Origin: Anaerohalosphaeraceae bacterium
GTDB lineage: Bacteria; Planctomycetota; Phycisphaerae; Sedimentisphaerales; Anaerohalosphaeraceae
Length of the DNA: 14,675 nucleotides
Assembly: GCA_030671565.1 (NCBI GenBank)
Contig: DAOVIC010000025.1
Location: forward strand, 1 to 14,675
Reading direction: 5' to 3'
Notes under the pieces: generated by a model
The model's database searches: none
Told to the model about the DNA's origin: nothing
Seen by the model: only the letters and a program-made list of their open reading frames with translations
Made by a program: the position numbers and the translations under genes
Part shown: in pieces, positions 8,254-13,786 of the stretch
Position numbering within the stretch: the first letter of the stretch is position 1
How the letters are laid out: every line of letters begins with the position of its first letter

Positions 8254-8285
8254 AAAAAAATATCCGCATCCCGGTTCACCGGGAT
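8254..8285 (-). terminator. Possible intrinsic terminator or attenuator between the lepB paralogs
   Basis: A perfect 7-bp stem pairs ATCCCGG (8268-8274) with CCGGGAT (8279-8285) around a four-base loop. On the minus strand it is followed, after seven bases, by seven T (8254-8260). The gap between stem and T run is longer than ideal, so it may be a partial terminator that reduces expression of the downstream lepB copy. Confidence 0.45.
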
Positions 8286-8308
8286 CCCACCGTTGCTGCC
8301 TGCTTTTT

Positions 8309-9874
8309 TCATCCGCCATGGATCCGCTTCAAACCGCCAACGTAAGGGACAAGCCGAGGAGATTTTTTAGAAGCCTTACTCCCACCCGGCCAATATACAA
8401 AAAACGCCTTACCCACAAGATACTCGCGGGGAACTGTTCCCATACGGTATTCTGCCCCGTTATTGCCGGTACCAGCTTTGTCCCACCAACGCGAATCCAG
8501 GCTCGCAGGGCTGTTATCGCCAAGAACAAAAAACTCATCCTCTCCAAGTTCAAAAGCATCCCCCTCGCTTCCACGAAGAATTGGCCTCCCGTCACTGCCG
8601 CTATGGGACATATAATGAATATCCCTGAATATCGCCACATGACGCAGCCGAACTTCACCAGCACCGATAATGCTCACCTCAGGCTTAATATCCGCTCGCC
8701 TTACACCAGCATCGTCCGGACCTGTACCCAGATCGTAAACAACCTTCTCCGACCCAAATTCCAACACAAGCTGATGATCCGCATTCGCAAACCTGAATAA
8801 ACTAAACGCCCCCTCCTCGACATCACCTGCATCACCGTCGGCAAGCATAACAAAGTTGCCATCGCTGCCGACCATCCCGATCACCATCCCGCCTGATGAA
8901 TCCACAAGGCCCTTATAAACGATTCCGTACTTGCTAAGAGACGCACCTATTGCGCCATCGTCCCGCTTGGCATAAAACCGAACCATCAGATCGCTGCAAA
9001 CCGGCATCATCCCATAGTAACGCGTATCATCGTAAGCATAAGTACTCGTAAAATCATTACCAACCGAAGCGTCATAAACCAGCGTATTAAGTTTATCCGC
9101 ACTGCTGGACAGCGAAAATTCACTCGGATTATCTTTCTCTATATCCCAATTCGAACCCTCCGCATTTCGGAAAGGCTGTTTCCAAGTACTAAGCTTTTCA
9201 TACCTCGGCTTCGCAGGCTGATCGTCCCACTTAAACATATTAAAACGCCCCGACTCAGGACGTGCAGGACGAAAATCATTATCATAAACACTCATCCAAA
9301 GCTCTTCCTGAACCTTCGCAGGTTTACGACTGATGTGACCGTCGATATAAACATCGCCATCGATCAGCTCCACACGATCGCCGGGCAAACCGATCATACG
9401 CTTGATATAATTTATCTCAGGCTGAAGAGGTGTCTTAAAAACTGAAACATCCCAACGCTTAGGTTCGGCAAACTGATAGATACATTTGACAACAAATATA
9501 CGGTCACCCTTCATCACTGGAACATCGCCTGTCTCAACAGGATTCAAATAATAACCGCAACTAGAACAGCGAGGAGGCAATATCTTACCGCCGGCAACTG
9601 GAACATTGTAACCAGGTGTTGTGTTCTCACGCACGCCGTAAAATTGCGGATGGAAATTATGATCAAAACGAAAACCGCACTGGCTGCAACGCAATCGAAA
9701 ATGAGCGCCCTTAAGAGTATCCGCCATACTGCCGGTAGGAATGGTATAAGCCTGCATAATAAAAAAGATAAATACAAGCGTCACACAAATAGCTGTTATA
9801 AACCACTCGCAATTGGCATAAACCACATCCAGCTTAGAAGAAGCAACATCTTTCTTTAGATGACCACTAACCAA
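8309..9874 (-). CDS. lepB: Atypical type I signal peptidase with Cys4 segment (upstream paralog)
   Basis: The protein has 521 residues and uses a TTG start at 9874. AAAGG lies a proper distance upstream and the next in-frame ATG is inside the membrane helix. The layout matches its neighbour: membrane helix about 22-42, catalytic serine S49 in IPTGSM, lysine K158 in NYIKRMIGLPGD, and GDNSPASLDSR at 452-462. The Cys4 segment is C63-x2-C66 and C103-x2-C106, with a longer linker (36 residues, against 17 in the neighbour) containing HNFHPQFYG. The insertion between lysine and final box is about 290 residues. Extra shared cysteines occur in (V/L)KCIY and PVCSDL. The two copies are clearly homologous along their length but well diverged, which suggests an old duplication and perhaps different substrates. 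The Cys4 segment follows the membrane helix and should face the extracytoplasmic side. Confidence 0.9.
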   Translation of the reverse strand: MVSGHLKKDVASSKLDVVYANCEWFITAICVTLVFIFFIMQAYTIPTGSMADTLKGAHFRLRCSQCGFRFDHNFHPQFYGVRENTTPGYNVPVAGGKILPPRCSSCGYYLNPVETGDVPVMKGDRIFVVKCIYQFAEPKRWDVSVFKTPLQPEINYIKRMIGLPGDRVELIDGDVYIDGHISRKPAKVQEELWMSVYDNDFRPARPESGRFNMFKWDDQPAKPRYEKLSTWKQPFRNAEGSNWDIEKDNPSEFSLSSSADKLNTLVYDASVGNDFTSTYAYDDTRYYGMMPVCSDLMVRFYAKRDDGAIGASLSKYGIVYKGLVDSSGGMVIGMVGSDGNFVMLADGDAGDVEEGAFSLFRFANADHQLVLEFGSEKVVYDLGTGPDDAGVRRADIKPEVSIIGAGEVRLRHVAIFRDIHYMSHSGSDGRPILRGSEGDAFELGEDEFFVLGDNSPASLDSRWWDKAGTGNNGAEYRMGTVPREYLVGKAFFVYWPGGSKASKKSPRLVPYVGGLKRIHGG

Positions 9875-10042
9875 ATTTAATACCTTTCAAGCTATTCCAA
9901 ATTCCCCCAAACCTGACCTTAAGATTAATCAATAACGGTTAATAATCAAGCCGTAACTCGCTTTTTTGCCAATTTAACACCGAAACTCACACCTATCTCA
10001 ATAAACTAAGACACAATAAAAAACGACCAAATAATAATAGAT

Positions 10043-10061
10043 ACAAATAAGGGCTATTTGT
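10043..10061. promoter_or_regulatory. Dyad ACAAATA-N5-TATTTGT, possible operator
   Basis: Perfect 7-bp arms (10043-10049 and 10055-10061) flank AGGGC. The dyad lies 25 bp upstream of the HU -35 box and upstream of lepB, a usual position for a regulator acting on one or both divergent promoters. It could also fold as an RNA hairpin in a minus-strand transcript. Confidence 0.35.
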
Positions 10062-10086
10062 CGGCAAAAAAATATCTAAAAAGTAC

Positions 10087-10115
10087 TTGCTGTATAGAAG
10101 TCTTTATTGTATAGT
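10087..10115 (+). promoter_or_regulatory. Predicted sigma70-type promoter of the HU gene
   Basis: TTGCTG (10087-10092) and TATAGT (10110-10115) are separated by 17 bp. An A/T-rich stretch at about 10066-10084 could act as an UP element. Transcription would begin near 10122, leaving about 165 nt before the HU start codon. Confidence 0.7.
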
Positions 10116-10123
10116 GGGTTGTG

Positions 10124-10276
10124 GTTTCTTTAGGGAAACGCTCAACCGTAAAAGATAGGTGTGAAGTGCCCAATTAGATGGGACTGACCAGGTTATTATT
10201 TGTACAGTCGCATATCTTTAACTAGGCAATTATAGACGATGAGCGTTTCAAAACAGAGGACACTACTTTAGAAGTG
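10124..10276 (+). ncRNA. Candidate structured 5' leader of the HU gene
   Basis: Nested complementary arms are visible. P1 is GAAACGCTCA (10135-10144) with TGAGCGTTTC (10240-10249), ten perfect pairs. P2 inside it is AAAGATA (10151-10157) with TATCTTT (10213-10219). Inside P2 are a hairpin CCCA/TGGG (10169-10172, 10179-10182) and GACTG/CAGTC (10182-10186, 10205-10209). The 5' arm of P1 can instead pair with GTTTC at 10124-10128, giving a competing hairpin. A further small hairpin (10261-10264 with 10273-10276) abuts the ribosome binding site. This layout suggests a cis-regulatory RNA. It matches no riboswitch class that I recognise. Confidence 0.45.
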
Positions 10277-10285
10277 AGGTAGACG

Positions 10286-10594
10286 ATGTCAACAGTCACC
10301 AAAAAAGAATTTATCGACAGGATTGCTGAAAACACGCAAGCAAAAAGGGTGGTCGTAAAAAGGATCGTCCAGAGTTTTTTAGATGAAGTTGTTGCTGAGT
10401 TAGCTGATGGTAACAGGCTTGAGTTCCGCGATTTTGGCGTTTTCGAAACTAGGACAAGAGCGGCAAGAGTTGCACAAAATCCAAAAACACTCGAAAGGGT
10501 TCCAGTTCCTGCAAAGAGAACTGTAAAATTCAAAATGGGCCGGCTTATGAAGCAGAAACTATCACTGCCAGTAACCGCCGGTGAAATCGAATAA
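10286..10594 (+). CDS. HU/IHF-family DNA-binding protein
   Basis: The protein has 102 residues, slightly longer than the usual 90-99. It has the HU/IHF fold markers: an N-terminal helical dimerisation part beginning TKKEFIDRIAENT, the segment RLEFRDFGVFETRTR, and the DNA-inserting beta arm with the conserved NPKT (65-68; proline at the intercalating position). These proteins bend and compact DNA in the nucleoid as dimers. Sequence alone does not separate HU from an IHF-like member. The ATG at 10286 follows GAGG with six bases of spacing. It uses TCA, TTA and CTA codons that are absent from gyrA. It has its own promoter and a long leader with nested complementary arms, which suggests post-transcriptional control. 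The cold-shock gene follows 160 bp later in the same direction. Confidence 0.93.
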   Translation: MSTVTKKEFIDRIAENTQAKRVVVKRIVQSFLDEVVAELADGNRLEFRDFGVFETRTRAARVAQNPKTLERVPVPAKRTVKFKMGRLMKQKLSLPVTAGEIE

Positions 10595-10696
10595 TTGTTA
10601 GCTGAAGCATTAAAGAAACCAACAACTTAGGTTTCATCTCGCTTCGAATAAAGCAACCGATTTGAAAGGATTCATTACGGAGCTTTACTAACAATT
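10593..10696 (+). repeat. Nested inverted repeats between the HU and cold-shock genes
   Basis: A perfect 9-bp pair, AATTGTTAG (10593-10601) and CTAACAATT (10688-10696), encloses a hairpin GAAACC/GGTTTC (10615-10620, 10630-10635) and another GCTT/AAGC (10641-10644, 10651-10654). The left arm begins at the HU stop codon. No T run follows the hairpins, so a standard terminator is unlikely. It may be a processed or structured junction of an HU to cold-shock transcript. Confidence 0.45.
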
Positions 10697-10716
10697 CTTA
10701 CCACGATTTTTGTTCG

Positions 10717-10729
10717 CTGCGTTCCGCAG
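10717..10729 (+). promoter_or_regulatory. Short hairpin in the cold-shock gene leader
   Basis: CTGCG (10717-10721) and CGCAG (10725-10729) pair around a three-base loop about 13 bases before the AAGGAG site of the cold-shock gene. It may tune translation start, but the stem is short. Confidence 0.3.
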
Positions 10730-10754
10730 TATGCATTCATGAAGGAGTGCCAAA

Positions 10755-10952
10755 ATGGCCCTGGGTACTATTAAATGGTATGACAAGAAAAAGGGATACG
10801 GTTTCATCACACATAGTGATGGACCCGACATCTTCGTACACCACACAAGCCTCTCAACGCAGACAACTGCACTAAACGACGGGGACGAAGTCTCATTCGA
10901 AATAACAGACGGGGAAAAAGGACTCAGGGCAGACAAAGTAGCACTATCATAA
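10755..10952 (+). CDS. Cold-shock domain protein (CspA family)
   Basis: The protein has 65 residues, the normal size. It is a single OB-fold cold-shock domain beginning MALGTIKWYDKKKGYGFI. RNP1 is KGYGFIT (13-19) and RNP2 is DIFVHHT (25-31). These bind single-stranded RNA and DNA and act as RNA chaperones, often with transcript-level control by temperature or growth phase. The ATG at 10755 has a strong AAGGAG site seven bases upstream, which outweighs two in-frame or near ATGs in the preceding 25 bases. A weak promoter (TTGAAA at 10662-10667 with an 18-bp spaced TACTAA) may exist, otherwise it is read from the HU promoter. The last codons are CTA and TCA, both avoided in gyrA. It converges on the unknown gene at 11044. 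Confidence 0.96.
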   Translation: MALGTIKWYDKKKGYGFITHSDGPDIFVHHTSLSTQTTALNDGDEVSFEITDGEKGLRADKVALS

Positions 10953-11018
10953 CCACACCTAAGCCGGAAGTAAACTAAAGTTTCGGACGACAAGCCGATT
11001 CCTTAATTTTGATCGTTT

Positions 11019-11040
11019 AAACTGATCGATCGGTCAGTTT
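11019..11040. terminator. Near-perfect 22-bp dyad between convergent genes, probable bidirectional terminator
   Basis: The arms AAACTGA (11019-11025) and TCAGTTT (11034-11040) continue inward with one G-T pair to make an almost complete palindrome. It lies 66 bp after the cold-shock stop and 3 bp after the stop of the minus-strand gene. The T run is only three bases on each strand, so termination may be weak. It is related to the dyad at 1291-1312. Confidence 0.5.
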
Positions 11041-11043
11041 GAA

Positions 11044-11724
11044 TCACTTACTAGTTCTCTCGGTTAACTCCAGCATCGCCTGACTCTGCACATCTTTGCC
11101 GTACAAACCATCTACGTTCATCGCATAAACCTTCAGAGTATTGCTGCTGATCTCATGACGCTGATCGCTGCGAATCAGCTCACCGAAACAAAGCCGCCTC
11201 ATAACAACATCCGCCTCTCCGCTGCCATCAACAGCCTCAACCACGTTAAGCAAAAACTCCAGCTCAAGAAGTTCCATACCGCTATGCATATCTTTGCCGC
11301 CCTTACGGGGACGATTCGGACGCTTCTTAACATTTTTACGCGACGCTTTTACCGGCGCCTCCGAATCAACTTCATCATGCCCGTCAGTACCGCTTTCGTT
11401 AACACCATTACTTCCCATCGTTTTCTCCTTAGCTTCGTCTTCGGTCCCTTCGATCGCTTCATCCGGCACTGCATCATCAGGCCCCAAAGCAGGCCGCTGA
11501 ACCCCACCGATAGTTACAACATTCGCACGAACATTCGAAATCGGGATCGTAGGCTTACCAGGACGCGTAACACTTATAGGCCGAATATCGTCCTCGCCAA
11601 ATGAATCAAACCCCTTCATACCAACACCGGATCCAACTCCCTGGTCAGGCTCAGTCACATGCTTAACCGCAACCTTGCCTTTATGCCAGTTACCGTCATT
11701 TTTGCCCGATTTCGATTTACCCAT
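11044..11724 (-). CDS. Low-complexity protein of unknown function, 226 residues
   Basis: I do not recognise this protein. The ATG at 11724 follows AAGGAAG with six bases of spacing. It begins MGKSKSGKNDGNWHKGKV. Residues 1 to about 150 look disordered: Gly/Lys/Ser-rich at the start, then an acidic DEAIEGTEDEAKEK segment, then a basic patch ASRKNVKKRPNRPRKGGKD. A more ordered helical C-terminal part (about 150-226) starts MELLELEFLLNVVEAV and includes a single cysteine in RRLCFGELI. No signal peptide or membrane helix is seen. The basic patch could bind nucleic acid, but this is inference. A strong predicted promoter stands upstream, so it is probably a separate well-transcribed gene rather than part of the wtp operon. 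A dyad terminator lies just after its stop. Confidence 0.75.
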   Translation of the reverse strand: MGKSKSGKNDGNWHKGKVAVKHVTEPDQGVGSGVGMKGFDSFGEDDIRPISVTRPGKPTIPISNVRANVVTIGGVQRPALGPDDAVPDEAIEGTEDEAKEKTMGSNGVNESGTDGHDEVDSEAPVKASRKNVKKRPNRPRKGGKDMHSGMELLELEFLLNVVEAVDGSGEADVVMRRLCFGELIRSDQRHEISSNTLKVYAMNVDGLYGKDVQSQAMLELTERTSK

Positions 11725-11877
11725 CCCACACTTCCTTAAAAGCGATAAATACCGATCAATTACAGATTACCACACGCATAAACGACTCGAAAATGGTACT
11801 CTAATACAGAATACCCCCTTAAACAGGCCAAAATCGACCAAAACACCCGTAGCTCCCTCTACACGAATCGACAGGCA

Positions 11878-11905
11878 ATTATAACAAACCTAAAATCAGA
11901 TGCAA
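11878..11905 (-). promoter_or_regulatory. Predicted sigma70-type promoter of the unknown gene at 11044-11724
   Basis: On the minus strand TTGCAT (11900-11905) and a consensus TATAAT (11878-11883) are 16 bp apart, with TGT directly before the -10 box. Transcription would start near 11871, giving a leader of about 145 nt. It sits in the 225-bp gap after wtpC. Confidence 0.65.
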
Positions 11906-11949
11906 GAAATTTCACCTGGAATGAGATTTTCCCAAATTATTACCTAATA

Positions 11950-12987
11950 CTACATCGAATGAACCGCAGAGCTCTTAAACGTCGCATAAACCGCCTTGCC
12001 AACCTCGATACCAAGCTCGCCAAACGACCGGTACGTAATAAGCGACGTAAGTTTCAGATCACCGCAGCGAACATTAACACAAAGCAAAGAATCCCTGTTC
12101 TCCCAATCGACAACATGACAAAGAAGCTGATTCCGGGCGCTGCTGCCGAACGGCTTATCGGAAAGTATTATCTCCTCGGCACCGATCCATATATGCTCGA
12201 CTCTTTCTCCCGCCCCGCTGACATGTATCGACTCACCGCAAACGATACACTCATCGCCGCTAACCGAATCAACACGCAAAACATTGCTCATACCCAGAAA
12301 CCGCGACACCTCCGCATTACTGGGCCGCCGAAACAACTCATCGACTCCGGCAACCTGAACAAGCTTATTTTCCAGCATCACCCCAACCTTATCAGCAACC
12401 GCCATCGCCTCTTCAGGGTCATGCGTAACATGCAAAATCGTAACCCCCCTCTCACGATTTATCTGACGAAGCATACGTCGCAAATGCCCGCGCATATTAG
12501 TATCCAATGCCGCCAAAGGCTCATCGAGCAAAAGCATCTCAGGCTCAACAACCAGCGCCCGGGCGATCGCAACACGCTGCTTTTCACCGCCGGAAAGATT
12601 CCCCGGATACCTCCCAAGCAATTCGACAATATCGAGCATCTCCGCAAGCTCAGCAACACGCCCCTCGATCGCCCTGCGACCCAGACCGCGCCCCCAAAGC
12701 CCGTACCCGATATTACGAGCCACCGTCATATGCCCGAACAAGGCATAGTCCTGGTAAACGATCGAAAACCCTCTCCTTTCAGGCGCAACATGCGTTATAT
12801 CCTGCCCATCCCAAAAAAATCTGCCGCCGTCACACCGAACAAGCCCGCCGATCATCTCGATAAGCAGCGTCTTACCAACCCCGGACGGACCCAAAAGCAC
12901 AAAGTACTCCCCGCTCGCTATCTCAAGCGAAACATCACGCATAGAAAACTCGCCATACCCCTTACTGACTCCATCGATCCTAAGCAC
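11950..12987 (-). CDS. wtpC: Tungstate/molybdate ABC transporter, ATP-binding protein
   Basis: The protein has 345 residues. It contains Walker A GPSGVGKT (33-40), Q-loop Q79, signature LSGGE (131-135), Walker B LLLDEP (152-157) and switch histidine H189. A C-terminal regulatory domain (about 230-345) resembles the TOBE/MOP-like part found in oxyanion and sugar importers. It hydrolyses ATP in the cytoplasm to drive the WtpB permease. The family alone would also fit ModC or CysA. The tungstate call rests on the linked WtpA. The start is a GTG at 12987, supported by GGAGG six bases upstream. It overlaps wtpB by 8 bp, which implies translational coupling. It has no TTA, CTA or TCA codon over nearly its whole length. 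Confidence 0.9.
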   Translation of the reverse strand: MLRIDGVSKGYGEFSMRDVSLEIASGEYFVLLGPSGVGKTLLIEMIGGLVRCDGGRFFWDGQDITHVAPERRGFSIVYQDYALFGHMTVARNIGYGLWGRGLGRRAIEGRVAELAEMLDIVELLGRYPGNLSGGEKQRVAIARALVVEPEMLLLDEPLAALDTNMRGHLRRMLRQINRERGVTILHVTHDPEEAMAVADKVGVMLENKLVQVAGVDELFRRPSNAEVSRFLGMSNVLRVDSVSGDECIVCGESIHVSGAGERVEHIWIGAEEIILSDKPFGSSARNQLLCHVVDWENRDSLLCVNVRCGDLKLTSLITYRSFGELGIEVGKAVYATFKSSAVHSM

Positions 12988-13786
12988 GCACGTCCTCCGT
13001 TTCCTTCAAATGCCCCGAAAAAACTCGCAGCAAAACAAACAGACTCACACATATCAATATCAAAACAACTGCGACAGAACGAGCCTCAGCAAGCCCGAAA
13101 TTATTAAAACGCTCATAAACCATCACAGGAGTTGTCATCGGATGATAAGCGATGATCACAACCGCGCCGAACTCGCTTATACCCCTGGCCCACATAAGTA
13201 TCAAACCAGAAACGATACCGCGCCACGCAAGAGGCAAAGATATCGTAAAGAAAACACGACCGGGCGACGCCCCCAAACTACGCGCAGCCTTCTCGAGATT
13301 GACATCTACGCCCGCAAAACCATCACGGGCAGCGCTCACCAAAAACGGAACAGAAACAAATGCCATCGCAACCGATATCCCCGCACTGGTACCGACAAGC
13401 CCGCCGTCAACAAGCTTACCAAGCAAAGACCCGCGACCGACAACACCGAACAAAGCTATCCCAGCCGCCGAATGAGGAACGATAACAGGAAGCTCGATTA
13501 TCGTCGCCAGCAACGCCCGCCCCCTAAACCTGCCCCGCGCAAGCAAATACCCCAACGGAATACCGCCAACCATAGAAACCACCGTCGCAAAAAATGCCGC
13601 ACGCAAAGTCAAACCGATAGAATCGATAACTTCCGCATCGCCCGCCGTCTCCCAAACCTCCCCAAACGTCGTGGAAAAAAACATCCCCGCAAGCGGCGCA
13701 ACAACGAACAGCACCACAAGCGATGCAAGAAAAACAAGCATCCCTTCAAAGCACCAGCGCAAACCTGTTCTGCGTCCAAACATCAT
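12980..13786 (-). CDS. wtpB: Tungstate/molybdate ABC transporter, permease
   Basis: The protein has 268 residues and about six hydrophobic membrane segments, starting with one at roughly 13-36. The cytoplasmic EAA loop, which docks the ATPase, is EKAARSLGASPGRVFFTISL (165-184) and is followed by LP. The segment GISEFGAVVIIAYHPMTTPV matches permeases of the molybdate/tungstate type. It forms the membrane channel that receives the oxyanion from WtpA. The ATG at 13786 overlaps the wtpA stop by 4 bp (a second ATG follows directly), and the 3' end overlaps wtpC by 8 bp, so the three genes form one tightly coupled operon. ModB is the main alternative name. Confidence 0.92.
   Translation of the reverse strand: MMFGRRTGLRWCFEGMLVFLASLVVLFVVAPLAGMFFSTTFGEVWETAGDAEVIDSIGLTLRAAFFATVVSMVGGIPLGYLLARGRFRGRALLATIIELPVIVPHSAAGIALFGVVGRGSLLGKLVDGGLVGTSAGISVAMAFVSVPFLVSAARDGFAGVDVNLEKAARSLGASPGRVFFTISLPLAWRGIVSGLILMWARGISEFGAVVIIAYHPMTTPVMVYERFNNFGLAEARSVAVVLILICVSLFVLLRVFSGHLKETEDVRA

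Larger units (their letters stand above)
9987..10164. repeat. 12-bp inverted repeat shared by the divergent upstream regions
   Basis: TCACACCTATCT (9987-9998) is the exact reverse complement of AGATAGGTGTGA (10153-10164). The start and end given here span both arms. If both sites are transcribed, the lepB transcript (minus) and the HU transcript (plus) each carry AGATAGGTGTGA in sense. It could be a shared regulator site or RNA motif. Confidence 0.55.
9875..10285. promoter_or_regulatory. 411-bp divergent regulatory region between lepB and the HU gene
   Basis: No protein gene longer than a 15-codon frame is visible. The left half is AT-rich and should hold the minus-strand lepB promoter, for which I find no convincing -35/-10 pair (TTGGCA with GATTAT at 19 bp spacing is the best). 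It contains a dyad at 10043-10061 and a 12-bp motif at 9987-9998 that recurs inverted at 10153-10164. The right half holds the HU promoter and its structured leader, listed separately. Confidence 0.7.

Noticed and set aside
10179..10190. TGGGACTGACC resembles a core segment of the SAM-I riboswitch
   Set aside because: The other conserved SAM-I parts are absent, the stem layout differs, and the downstream gene is not a methionine or SAM gene.
10162..10192. TGAAGTGCCCAATTAGATGG and the bases after it look a little like the ends of some IS3-family elements
   Set aside because: No matching opposite end, no transposase or remnant, and no target duplication were seen. The stretch also takes part in the nested pairing of the HU leader. 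An ISfinder search would settle it.
10239..10271. A 10-codon frame (ATG to TAG) just before the HU gene, and a 15-codon frame inside the leader, as possible leader peptides
   Set aside because: Neither has a ribosome binding site at a usable distance. The TAGACGATG shared with the HU start region is a 9-base repeat that could arise by chance.
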